Shown here piece after piece: positions 19,320-28,028 of a stretch of 64,000 bases of DNA. Within the stretch, counting starts at the first letter, position 1, and each line of letters starts with the position of its first letter. The DNA is from JAQBDA01 sp963709875. Its GTDB lineage: Bacteria > Chloroflexota > Anaerolineae > Anaerolineales > UBA4823. The translations under genes and the position numbers were made by a program. The notes below the pieces were generated by a model that made no database searches, was not told the origin of the DNA, and saw only the letters and a program-made list of their open reading frames with translations. Location: the NCBI GenBank assembly GCA_963709875.1, contig CAVPYB010000002.1, positions 1 to 64,000 on the forward strand, in the 5' to 3' direction.

Positions 19320-20654
19320 CTATTCTACCAGAGGCCCGGTGCGTTCTTCATACAAATCGATCAGTATTCGTGCTAACTTGTCAGAGTCGTGCCGCCAGGG
19401 ATTATTATCGTCTGCTACATCAGAATAGTAGACGGAATATTCCTCTTCCAGGTCATTTTTCGAGAACACCCATTCCGAACCGGCCGGCAGGCTCCCACGC
19501 TGGCTATTATTCACCACAACGATATCAAACAGGTTCTCACCGACATGATCCACAATGACTGCAACGTGATCCTTCCAGGAAAACCCATCCGTCTCACCGG
19601 GCTGCGTGGCAACATTACAGACGAAGACTTTCATTGCACGGCTCGCCTGCACAGCTTTTGTAATATCAGGGACAAGCAAATTCGGCAGGATGCTCGTGTA
19701 TAGGCTCCCAGGACCAATGATGATCAGGTCTGCAGATAGGATAGCGCGAATTGATTGCGGGAAGGCAGGTGGGCTGCTTGGCTCGAGCCACAGGTGGCGA
19801 ACCTTGCCCGGTATTTGCGGGATGCGGCTCTCGCCTTCAACCCGCACTTCGCCAACCAGGTGCGGCAGCACGACATCCGCAACCAGACGAACATCATGTA
19901 AGGTGGAAGGCAGCACCCGACCGTGCACTGAGAGCACACGCCCCGATTCGGCAACCGCCGCCTCGAAGCTGCCCGTGATCTCAGCCAATGCGCTGATAAA
20001 CAGGTTGCCAAATGAGTGCCCCTCCATCCCAGAGTAATCTCCTGGAAACCGGTATTGGAACAGCTGGGAGAGCAGCGCTTCGTCATTAGAGAGCGATGCA
20101 AGGCAGTTGCGAATGTCACCCGGGGGCAGAATCCCGATCTCACGCCGCAGCCTGCCGGATGACCCACCGTCATCGGCAACGGATACGACCGCTGTCAGGT
20201 TATAGGTGTATTCCTTAATTCCGCGCAGCAGGGTGGAAAGACCGGTACCACCCCCAATCGCCACGATGCGCGGGCCTTTCTCCCTGCGCCGGTGCTGTGA
20301 AAGCGTATGCACGACCGGGCGACCCGGACGGATAAAAGGGGTCATCAGCGTGCGGTTCAGCCCCAGGATTCCGGTCAGGATCAGTCCCAGTCCCAGTCCG
20401 CCGAAGATAACTGCTCGTAGGGGGCGGGCGAGGAATCTTAATGAAGCAGCCGAGACCAGCGGTAGCCACCAGGTTTCTGGCGCAGTGCGGTAGAAATCCA
20501 GAATCAAGATTGCCAGACCGACACCGATCAGCGTCGTTCCTGCCAGAATTAGCAGGAACCATCTCTTGACACCCAATCCAGGTACCAGCCACTGCAGGGA
20601 GCGTTTTGTTTTATCCCACAGCCCGCGGTACCATTTTGGCGATTTGTTCTCCAT
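19320..20654 (-). CDS. yvcK: YvcK/CofD-like gluconeogenesis factor with N-terminal membrane hairpin
   Basis: 444 aa. Two hydrophobic helices (about residues 30-50 and 65-105) precede the CofD-like domain, which begins IVAIGGGTGLSTLLRGIKEY. It continues VVSVADDGGSSGRLRRE, PPGDIRNCLASLS, FPGDYSGMEGHSFGNLFI and IGPGSLYTSILPNL, all signatures of YvcK/YbhK. YvcK proteins bind UDP-sugars and are needed for growth on gluconeogenic carbon and for cell-wall synthesis. Start ATG 20654 (MENKSPKW) is chosen because a near-consensus promoter sits immediately upstream and would be inside any longer form. Lies just upstream of the gap-pgk-tpiA operon, a functional match. Confidence 0.9.
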   Translation of the reverse strand: MENKSPKWYRGLWDKTKRSLQWLVPGLGVKRWFLLILAGTTLIGVGLAILILDFYRTAPETWWLPLVSAASLRFLARPLRAVIFGGLGLGLILTGILGLNRTLMTPFIRPGRPVVHTLSQHRRREKGPRIVAIGGGTGLSTLLRGIKEYTYNLTAVVSVADDGGSSGRLRREIGILPPGDIRNCLASLSNDEALLSQLFQYRFPGDYSGMEGHSFGNLFISALAEITGSFEAAVAESGRVLSVHGRVLPSTLHDVRLVADVVLPHLVGEVRVEGESRIPQIPGKVRHLWLEPSSPPAFPQSIRAILSADLIIIGPGSLYTSILPNLLVPDITKAVQASRAMKVFVCNVATQPGETDGFSWKDHVAVIVDHVGENLFDIVVVNNSQRGSLPAGSEWVFSKNDLEEEYSVYYSDVADDNNPWRHDSDKLARILIDLYEERTGPLVE

Positions 20655-20663
20655 GGCTGTTCG

Positions 20664-20692
20664 ATCATAGCAGTCTTTACATGTCTCGTCAA
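20664..20692 (-). promoter_or_regulatory. sigma70-type promoter of yvcK
   Basis: On the minus strand TTGACG (20692-20687), a 17-base spacer and TATGAT (20669-20664). The -10 box ends only 9 bases before the ATG at 20654 and no Shine-Dalgarno is present, so the expected transcript starts about 3 bases before the ATG and would be essentially leaderless. Confidence 0.75.
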
Positions 20693-20704
20693 CTGAGAAT
20701 AGTT

Positions 20705-20710
20705 TATAAT
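20705..20710 (+). promoter_or_regulatory. -10 box of recJ, leaderless spacing
   Basis: Perfect TATAAT ending 10 bases before the recJ ATG (20721), with no ribosome site between. No good -35 at the expected distance. It is divergent from the yvcK promoter within a 66-base gap. Confidence 0.55.
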
Positions 20711-20720
20711 TTCTCCTGAT

Positions 20721-22436
20721 ATGGCGCAAGCTCCCCCAAAGAAAAGATGGAAGATAGCACCAAAAATATCTCCTGAGCTCAGCAGCCAGCTGGCAGGTTA
20801 TCACCCGGTGCTGCAGCAGATCTTATTCAATCGCGGCTACACTACGGTGGAAGCAGCTCGTGATTACCTGGAAGCCCGGCGCCCGGAAGGTACCGAGGCA
20901 TTCGATATGCAAGGCATCCCCGAGGCCGTCGAGCGGATAATCCGGGCGATAAAAAACAGTGAGGTAATCGCAGTATATGGGGATTACGATGTTGATGGTG
21001 TCACAGCGACAGCATTGCTGTCACAGGTATTGATCTCACTCGGCGCAGATGTCATTTCTTACATCCCCAACCGGTTTGACGAAGGTTATGGGTTGAATTT
21101 CGAAGCCATTGACCATCTCTCCGCTCAAGGGGTGCGCCTGATCATCACCGTCGACTGTGGCATTCGATCGCTGGCGGAAGCCGAGCACGCATATCAGCTT
21201 GGCATGGAGATGATCATCAGCGACCATCACCATCCTGCAGGCTCTCTCCCGCATGCGGCTGCCATAATCAACCCCAAACAACCGGGTGATGAATACCCGC
21301 AGAAAGATCTGGCGGGAGTGGGTCTGGCATATAAACTTGCCAGTGCCTTACACAAGAAACTGACCGGCGACAGCGATGGACGAGATATTGACCCATACCT
21401 CGATCTGGTTGCATTGGGGACGGTAGCAGACCTCGCTCCGTTGGTCGGGGAAAATCGCTATATGGTACGCAGCGGTCTCGAATATCTGCGCCGCCCGCAG
21501 CGGCAGGGAGTCATGGCACTGATGGGAGTCGCTGGTCTGGAGCCCGATAAGATCAAAGCCTCTCACATCGGTTTCGTCCTGGGTCCCCGCCTGAACGCCG
21601 CCGGGAGGATGGAGTCTGCTCTGGCAGCCTTAGAGCTGCTGACCACAACAGACGTTCAGAAAGCAGCCGGGTTGGCGCAGAAACTGGATGTCCAGAACCG
21701 TGAGCGTCAGAAAGAAACTCGGGAGATCCAGGAACGTGCCGAACAGATCGTACTTGAACACGATCCGGAGGCCTTATTATTCTTTGCTGCAGACCCGGGG
21801 TTCAACCCAGGCGTGGTCGGACTGGCTGCTTCTCGATTAAGCGATCTATATTACCGGCCGGCTATCGTCGCCCACCAGGGAGAGCAGTTCACGCGTGGCT
21901 CTTGCCGCAGCATCCCAGAGTTCCACATCACAGATGCGCTGGATCAATGCGCCGATTTGCTGGATCACCACGGTGGACATGCCGCCGCCGCTGGGTTTAC
22001 CGTTGCCAACGAAAATCTATCAGAGCTGGTCAGGAGACTGCAGGAGATCACTGCCGATAAGCTGGCTGAAATCGATTTGCGACCTACCCTTAATGCCGAT
22101 CTGGAAATCCCCCTGGGTGACTTGAAACCCGGTTTGCTGGATTACTTGAATATGCTGCAGCCAACGGGATTCGGCAATCGCCAGGCTTATTTCGTGTCTC
22201 GGGAGCTCAAACCGATGGGAGTCAGAGCGATCGGACGGGATCGGACCCATCTGAAGTTCAGTGTGACGGATGGCTGGATCACATTTGACGCGATTGCCTT
22301 TCAACAGGCTCACTGGCATGATGTTATGCCCCCCCGAATCGATATCTTCTATACATTTGAACTGAACGAGTATAACGGTCGCTCTTCTCTTCAACTCAAT
22401 GTGCGCGACATAAAGCCCAGCGGCAGTCCGGATTGA
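20721..22436 (+). CDS. recJ: Single-stranded-DNA-specific exonuclease RecJ
   Basis: 571 aa DHH-family 5'-3' exonuclease used in recombination and mismatch repair. The DHH catalytic motifs are in order: VYGDYDVDGVTATALL (I), YIPNRFDEGYG, ITVDCGI (II), ISDHHHP (III, the DHH) and VALGTVADLAPLVGENR (IV). Then come HIGFVLGPRLNAAGRM and the DHHA1 domain with GVVGLAASRL and the GGHAAAAGF nucleic-acid loop. The OB-fold C-terminus ends in LQLNVRDIKP. Length matches the family. First of five co-directional genes to 27,985. Divergent from yvcK. Confidence 0.95.
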   Translation: MAQAPPKKRWKIAPKISPELSSQLAGYHPVLQQILFNRGYTTVEAARDYLEARRPEGTEAFDMQGIPEAVERIIRAIKNSEVIAVYGDYDVDGVTATALLSQVLISLGADVISYIPNRFDEGYGLNFEAIDHLSAQGVRLIITVDCGIRSLAEAEHAYQLGMEMIISDHHHPAGSLPHAAAIINPKQPGDEYPQKDLAGVGLAYKLASALHKKLTGDSDGRDIDPYLDLVALGTVADLAPLVGENRYMVRSGLEYLRRPQRQGVMALMGVAGLEPDKIKASHIGFVLGPRLNAAGRMESALAALELLTTTDVQKAAGLAQKLDVQNRERQKETREIQERAEQIVLEHDPEALLFFAADPGFNPGVVGLAASRLSDLYYRPAIVAHQGEQFTRGSCRSIPEFHITDALDQCADLLDHHGGHAAAAGFTVANENLSELVRRLQEITADKLAEIDLRPTLNADLEIPLGDLKPGLLDYLNMLQPTGFGNRQAYFVSRELKPMGVRAIGRDRTHLKFSVTDGWITFDAIAFQQAHWHDVMPPRIDIFYTFELNEYNGRSSLQLNVRDIKPSGSPD

Positions 22437-22509
22437 TGCGTTGTAGAGTTATGAACCCAGTGCAGCTTCTGATTTGCCAGAATCGAATCTACAGATTGCG
22501 GCTTCCCTG

Positions 22510-23310
22510 ATGTATAGCGACAACATCCTTTACCAGTTCAAACGCCCGTACATCTTCGCGCATCGTGGTGCGAGTGCTTACGCACCGGAAAACACAATTG
22601 CCGCATTTATGTTGGCTATCCAGCAAAGTGCAGACGCGATCGAGCTAGACGCCAAGCTCTGTGCCGATGGGCAAGTCGTCGTCATCCATGACCAGACGGT
22701 CAATCGGACCACCGGTGCAGATGGCAGGGTTGCAGACATGACTTTGGCAGAACTGCAAAGATTGGATGCTGGCAGTCATTTTGACGTCACCTTTCACGGG
22801 GAGACCATCCCAACACTGGATCAGGTGCTGGAAGCGGTCGGCAAACAGACGTATATTAACATCGAGCTTTCCAATTATTCTTCCAAGACCGATCATCTGC
22901 CTGAAAGGGCTGCCGAGATTGTAAAGCGACATGCACTGACCCATTGGATTATGTTCTCTTCCTTCAATCCTGTTGCCCTTATACGGGCAAAAAGAGTGTT
23001 GCCGGATGTCCCGGTTGGGCTGCTGGCATTAAAGGGCAGGAGTGGTGCCTGGGCACGCTCCCGCCTGGGCAGCATACTGAACTATCAGGCGCTGCACCCT
23101 CACTATACGGATATCGACGAGAGGCTTGTGGAGAGACTGCATCGTAAAGGTATCAGAGTTCACCCATTTACCGTGAACAGCGCCGGCGATCTGCTGGGTA
23201 TGACCCGGCTGGATATCGATGGCATCATCACAGATGACCCTATGTTAACCCGGCAAATTATCACCCAGCCAGATGTCCCCAGCTCACAAGTACTGCGTGA
23301 TCAGCGATGA
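22510..23310 (+). CDS. Glycerophosphodiester phosphodiesterase
   Basis: 266 aa GDPD TIM barrel that cleaves glycerophosphodiesters to glycerol 3-phosphate and an alcohol. FAHRGASAYAPENTIAAF carries the HR and E-N catalytic residues, AIELDAKLCADGQVVVIHD the metal-binding Glu and Asp plus the second His, and INIELS and VHPFTVN the later strands. GIITDDPM closes the barrel. No signal peptide, so cytosolic. ATG 22510 is used; an upstream TTG (22474) adds an uninformative stretch. The stop overlaps the next ATG (ATGA), so it is coupled to the dehydratase. Confidence 0.9.
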   Translation: MYSDNILYQFKRPYIFAHRGASAYAPENTIAAFMLAIQQSADAIELDAKLCADGQVVVIHDQTVNRTTGADGRVADMTLAELQRLDAGSHFDVTFHGETIPTLDQVLEAVGKQTYINIELSNYSSKTDHLPERAAEIVKRHALTHWIMFSSFNPVALIRAKRVLPDVPVGLLALKGRSGAWARSRLGSILNYQALHPHYTDIDERLVERLHRKGIRVHPFTVNSAGDLLGMTRLDIDGIITDDPMLTRQIITQPDVPSSQVLRDQR

Positions 23311-24270
23311 TCCCATACATCTGGTTTGAACAGGCCGCCGAAAGAATATCAGACCATATTCTGGCAACCCCGCTGACATACGACCAGGATAATGATATCT
23401 ATTTAAAGTGGGAAAACCAGCAGGTAACCGGTTCGTTCAAAGCGCGCGGCGCGCTCAACAAAGTGATGATTCTGCAGCCATGGGAGCGAGAGCTCGGAAT
23501 AGTCACTGCTTCAGCTGGCAATCATGGTCAAGGACTGGCACTGGCAGGAAGATTGGTGGATGCGCCGGTCATCGTCTTTGCCTCTCAAAACGCGTCACTC
23601 GATCAAAATCAATGCCATGCGGGAACTCGGCGCGGAGATCCGGTTCGTCCCGGGTGGATATGGTGATGCCGAAAAAGCAGGGCTGGAATATGCCCACAAG
23701 CAAGGGAACACCTGGGTATCTGCCTACAACGATGGTCAGGTTATAGCCGGGCAGGCTACCCTGGCACTGGAAGTTCTATCCACTCCGCAGCTCCCTAATA
23801 AATTGACGTGGGTTGTACCTTGTGGGGGAGGGGGTTTGCTGGCAGGCATCGCCGCGGTTGTAAAAACCAATCCTACATCAAGACCCCATCGTCTGGTTGG
23901 AGTACAGAGCGTGGCATCACCATACATGTACGAGCTGTTCAATAACCGCCCACAGGAAGATGTGCGTGAACTTCCCAGCCTGGCAGATGGCCTGGCAGGA
24001 CCGGTCGAGAAAAATTCCCTTACAATTCCCATCATACGAAATCACGTAGACGAGATGCTCCTGGTGAGCGAGGAACAGATCATCGAAGCGATGGCGTACG
24101 CCTGGAATCGGTATCAGGAGCGTATTGAGCCTGCGGCTGCCGTCCCATTGGCAGCTGTGCTGACAGGAGAGATTTCGTCTAGGCCGGCTCTGGTCGTGAT
24201 TTCTGGTGGTAATATCGATAGCAACCAGCATGGAAAACTTATCCAGATGACTGCTTCACCGTCCATTTAA
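23307..24270 (+). CDS. Threonine/serine dehydratase-like PLP enzyme, one frameshift
   Basis: Fold-type II PLP enzyme. SFKARGALNK carries the PLP lysine (near residue 47), TASAGNHGQGLAL the substrate loop, PCGGGGLLAGIA the phosphate-binding glycine loop and VISGGNID the C-terminal PLP contact. The frame breaks after FASQNAS near 23600: deleting one base gives IKINAMRELGAEIRFVPGG and an uninterrupted protein of about 320 aa, without the ACT regulatory domain of biosynthetic IlvA. Likely a catabolic threonine/serine deaminase or a racemase relative. Starts inside the GDPD stop codon. Confidence 0.8.
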
Positions 24271-24294
24271 AGACAGAGAAGGCTATGTGATTAT

Positions 24295-25137
24295 ATGGAA
24301 ATTACTGACGAATATACCTCTGATGAAATAATGGTCGTTTGTATGTCCCGCCAGATACGTGATGGGGAGATCGTCGCGCAAGGACTGGCAACCCCTTTGG
24401 TCGCCTGCGGCTATCTGCTTGCACGTCTGACCCATGCCCCAAACCTGTATTTCGCGTCTGCCATTGGACAGGGCATCTGCCGCCAACCTGCCCCGTTAAG
24501 CATATCGAGAGTGGAGAGCCTTTGGCTGGACCGTTCCTTGACCAATGTTGGCTTTGTCACTGCCGCAGCAGATGTCCTGCCGCGATTGCGGCCCATGGAG
24601 TTCTTTAGACCCGGCCAGATCGATGCATTTGGCAACTTCAACAATATCGCCTTTGGGAAAGATTATCTGACCGGGGGTCGTCCACGGATGCGTCTGCCCG
24701 GTTCAGGGGGTATTCCAGATGTGACCACCTTTATCAGCGATATATACCTGTATGTCCCACGTCACTCAAGGGTCACATTTGTGCCTGAACTCGATGTGCG
24801 CTCCGGATTGGGTCATGCCGCAGAGCGCAAACTCGGCGCCGGACCTAATTATTTGATCTCCGATTTCGGCCAGTTTGATTACATGAATGGTCGTATGCGG
24901 CTGACCTCTTACCATAAAGGGGTCAGCATCACCCAGATCCAGGCTCGCACAGGCTTCGAATTGGATATCGCCCCAGATGTCCGGGAAACACCCCATCCTA
25001 CCAGCAAAGAGATTCGGCTGCTTAGGGAAGAGATCGATCCATTAGGCATCCGCAAGCTCGAGCTCTTAGGGGGTGCTGCCCGGAAACAGGCTTTGCGTGA
25101 TATCATGTCCTACGAAGCAGCAAATCCTGGACGGTAA
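24295..25137 (+). CDS. Orphan GctB-like CoA-transferase beta subunit lacking the catalytic Glu
   Basis: 280 aa, clearly related to glutaconate CoA-transferase subunit B: N-terminal YTSDEIMVVCMSRQIRDGE, then GQIDAFGNFNNIAFG (family IDPYGN), GSGGIPDVTTF (family SGGANG), and C-terminal GFELDI and LREEIDPL. In Acidaminococcus GctB the catalytic glutamate is Glu54 in the strand VESG. Here the aligned strand reads FASA with Ala54. No alpha-subunit gene is adjacent: upstream is the dehydratase (25 bases), downstream the GH3 gene. IpdB of mycobacterial steroid degradation is a precedent for a CoA-transferase-fold protein without this residue. The activity here is unknown, and it may need an alpha partner encoded elsewhere. 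Confidence 0.75.
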   Translation: MEITDEYTSDEIMVVCMSRQIRDGEIVAQGLATPLVACGYLLARLTHAPNLYFASAIGQGICRQPAPLSISRVESLWLDRSLTNVGFVTAAADVLPRLRPMEFFRPGQIDAFGNFNNIAFGKDYLTGGRPRMRLPGSGGIPDVTTFISDIYLYVPRHSRVTFVPELDVRSGLGHAAERKLGAGPNYLISDFGQFDYMNGRMRLTSYHKGVSITQIQARTGFELDIAPDVRETPHPTSKEIRLLREEIDPLGIRKLELLGGAARKQALRDIMSYEAANPGR

Positions 25138-25147
25138 AACAGCTAAG

Positions 25148-27985
25148 ATGTTCGTGACTCAGATTAACCATAAATCTACGATGAGAAATCGCTTCAATAA
25201 ACGACCTCGCTGGCTGTCCGCCGTGTGGTTTGTGCTTTTGGCAATTATCGTCTTTAATCCCCTCTTGAGCGGTTTCGCTGTCCTGGCTCAGGAAAGCGAT
25301 TCTCCCGATGAGAAGTCCCAAGATATGCTGGCACTGCTCTCACCGGAAGAACGGATAGGTCAGCTGTTCCTGGTTACTTTTACCGGCATGCAGGTAGATG
25401 AAGGCTCCCCGATCCATAACCTCATCCTTAAGGAGCATATCGGCGGTGTTGTGTTGCTGGCAGCGAACGATAATTTCACTACTGGTGATGCTGCCATGCA
25501 GCAGGTCATAACGATGAACCGCCAACTGCAGCTTATCCGCTGGGCGGCATCTCAGCAGCCGCAGCTCGATCCGGCCACGAACGAAACTTATCTGATTAAT
25601 TACACACCGCTCCTGATCGGCACTTACCAGGAGGGTGACAGCCACCCGTACGATCAAATACTCACCGGGGTGACGAGATTGCCAAGTGGGATGGCAATGG
25701 GTGCGACCTGGAACACAGAGCGTGCTCGCCAGGTTGGGAGCATCCTGGGAGGTGAGCTGGCCGCTCTCGGCATCAATCTATTGATCGGTCCATCCCTGGA
25801 TGTGCTGGAAACTCCAAACCCGGACAGTTCGAGTGACCTTGGAACGCGCACCTTCGGGGGTGATCCGTTCTGGGTTGGTGAGATGGGAAAGGCATTCATA
25901 ACCGGTCTCCACCAGGGAAGCCAGGGTCGAGTAGCATCAATCGCCAAACATTTCCCAGGAAATGGTGGTGCAGACCGCCCTGCCGAGGAAGAGGTATCAA
26001 CCGTCCGGAAATCATTCGACCAGTTGAAGAGGATCGATCTCGTACCATTCTTTGCCGTAACAGGCGATGCACCATCTGCTGACGCCACCGCAGATGCCTT
26101 GCTTGCTTCTCATATCCGCTATCAAGGCTTCCAGGAGAACATTCGAGCAACCACCCGCCCGGTAAGCTTCGATCCCCAGGCATTTAATCAACTGATGAGC
26201 CTGGACCCACTATCGATATGGCGTGATGCCGGCGGAGTTATCGTCAGTGACAACTTAGGCAGCCGGGCTGTACGCAGCTTTTATGAGCTGACGGGGCAAG
26301 AGTATGAGGCCAGGCAGGTCGCGCTGAATGCCTTCCTGGCAGGGAATGATATTCTCTATTTAGGCGATATTGCAGATAACGAAAATCCCGACCCATATGC
26401 TGAAATCATCCGCACATTAGATTTTTTCACCCAGAAATATACCGAAGATCCTGCCTTTGCACAAAGGGTCGATGAATCTGTGCTCAGGATCTTGAAGATG
26501 AAATACCGCCTGTATCCGATATTCAATTTAGCAAACACCCTCCCGCCGATCGATGGTTTAGAATCCATCGGCCTGTCTGACGACATCGTGTTCGAAACTG
26601 CTCGGGAAGCGGCAACATTGATTAGCCCCGCCGTGGCTGAGCTGGACAATGCCGTGCCCGAAGCCCCAAAGCGCTCAGACCGGATCGTTTTCATCAGCGA
26701 CACGATGACTGCCAAACAATGTAGTGAGTGTCCCGACGAGCCGATATTCCCAGCCGATTCGATGGAACAGGCAGTACTTCGGTTATATGGACCGCAAGCC
26801 GGCAGTCAGGTGCTGCCCTTCAATCTCACATCTTACTCTCTGGTTGACCTTCTGGAGATGCTTGACAGCCCGCGAAACTCTACCCAGTTGGAGATCGACT
26901 TACGACGTGCCCAATGGATCGTGTTCGGCATGCTAGATATCAACAAAGATGATCCGAATTCCCAGGGGATGCTAAGGTTTCTGTCGGAGCGACCGGATCT
27001 ATTCCAGCAAAAGAAACTGATCGCTTTTGCCTTTAACGCGCCGTACTTTCTGGATGCGACCAACATCTCCAAGTTGACCGCCTATTATGGTTTGTATTCA
27101 AAAATCCCGGGCTTTGTGGACGTCGCCGCCAGGCTTCTATTTAAGGAACTAACCCCGACCGGTGTCTTACCGGTCTCAGTCCCGGGAGTGGGATATGACT
27201 TAATCACCATGACATCTCCTGAGCCAGACCAGGTCATCCCTCTGGAGCTGGACCAGGACATCGACCAGCCCACGGATAGTTCAGTAACTCCGGAACCACT
27301 GCCCACACCTGAGATCCGCCTCGGCAGCAGCATACCACTCCGTACAGGAGTTATCATCGACCGGAATGGGCATCCTGTACCGGATGGAACACCAGTGCAG
27401 TTCATCGTATCGACCGATGGCGTTGTCAGCACGTTCCCCCAGATCGAAACCACTGTTGGCGGTGTAGCCAAATCCAGTCTCCAGGTAACCAGCCCCGGGA
27501 TTTTGGAAGTGCGCGTCGAGAGCGAGCCTGCAAAGCAGTCCAATGTCCTCAGGTTCGATATTCCATCCGATAGCAGTCAGCCCAGTACGCCAACCCCAAC
27601 CGTCGCTCCCAGCTCAACACCTGAGCCGACGCTTACCGCGACCATCCCGCCAACACCGGTAATCATCGCGGAAACCTCCGGCGATGATGGCTTAACCCTG
27701 TTCGACTGGTTCGTGGCGATCATTCTGGCTGCCACGATCTCGTTCGTATTCTATCGATTATCAGCCTTGGCTGGGCAAGTACGCTGGGGAATACGAGGTG
27801 GTTTCTTCGCTCTCATCGGAGGCCTGATCGCATACTGCTATCTGGCCTTATCCCTCCCAGGCAGTGATGTTATGCAGTCGTCTCTGGGTGGCTGGGGGAT
27901 TATTCTGGTGACCACGATAGGATCGTTCGTGGGTTTGATCTCGACCATGATCTGGCGTGAGACAAAGAAAGGTGCCCGCCGGTAA
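25148..27985 (+). CDS. Exported, membrane-anchored GH3-family protein with Big-like domain
   Basis: 945 aa from this ATG (934 from the second ATG at 25181, directly before the signal segment). Order: basic n-region and hydrophobic signal (LSAVWFVLLAIIVFNPLL); GH3 N-terminal domain of NagZ type (IGQLFLVTF, KHFPGNGGADRP with the catalytic-loop His, GGVIVSDNLG with the nucleophile Asp); a GH3 C-terminal-like sandwich to about residue 720; a bacterial Ig-like domain (DRNGHPVPDGTPVQFIVSTDG); a Thr/Pro-rich linker; and three C-terminal transmembrane helices. The sugar-cleaving part would face outside, tethered at the C-terminus. Likely acts on beta-linked amino sugars or glucosides; substrate not proven. 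Last gene of the recJ-led run. Confidence 0.8.
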   Translation: MFVTQINHKSTMRNRFNKRPRWLSAVWFVLLAIIVFNPLLSGFAVLAQESDSPDEKSQDMLALLSPEERIGQLFLVTFTGMQVDEGSPIHNLILKEHIGGVVLLAANDNFTTGDAAMQQVITMNRQLQLIRWAASQQPQLDPATNETYLINYTPLLIGTYQEGDSHPYDQILTGVTRLPSGMAMGATWNTERARQVGSILGGELAALGINLLIGPSLDVLETPNPDSSSDLGTRTFGGDPFWVGEMGKAFITGLHQGSQGRVASIAKHFPGNGGADRPAEEEVSTVRKSFDQLKRIDLVPFFAVTGDAPSADATADALLASHIRYQGFQENIRATTRPVSFDPQAFNQLMSLDPLSIWRDAGGVIVSDNLGSRAVRSFYELTGQEYEARQVALNAFLAGNDILYLGDIADNENPDPYAEIIRTLDFFTQKYTEDPAFAQRVDESVLRILKMKYRLYPIFNLANTLPPIDGLESIGLSDDIVFETAREAATLISPAVAELDNAVPEAPKRSDRIVFISDTMTAKQCSECPDEPIFPADSMEQAVLRLYGPQAGSQVLPFNLTSYSLVDLLEMLDSPRNSTQLEIDLRRAQWIVFGMLDINKDDPNSQGMLRFLSERPDLFQQKKLIAFAFNAPYFLDATNISKLTAYYGLYSKIPGFVDVAARLLFKELTPTGVLPVSVPGVGYDLITMTSPEPDQVIPLELDQDIDQPTDSSVTPEPLPTPEIRLGSSIPLRTGVIIDRNGHPVPDGTPVQFIVSTDGVVSTFPQIETTVGGVAKSSLQVTSPGILEVRVESEPAKQSNVLRFDIPSDSSQPSTPTPTVAPSSTPEPTLTATIPPTPVIIAETSGDDGLTLFDWFVAIILAATISFVFYRLSALAGQVRWGIRGGFFALIGGLIAYCYLALSLPGSDVMQSSLGGWGIILVTTIGSFVGLISTMIWRETKKGARR

Positions 27986-27997
27986 ACCTGCGGGCAC
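27972..27997 (+). terminator. GC-rich hairpin at the end of the GH3 gene
   Basis: GTGCCCGC (27972-27979) and GCGGGCAC (27990-27997) form a perfect 8-bp stem with a 10-base loop, spanning the GH3 stop codon. No T tract follows, but it lies in the 43-base gap between convergent genes, where a bidirectional terminator is expected. Confidence 0.5.
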
Positions 27998-28028
27998 AAT
28001 CACTTCCAACAGCAGTCTATTCATTTAC

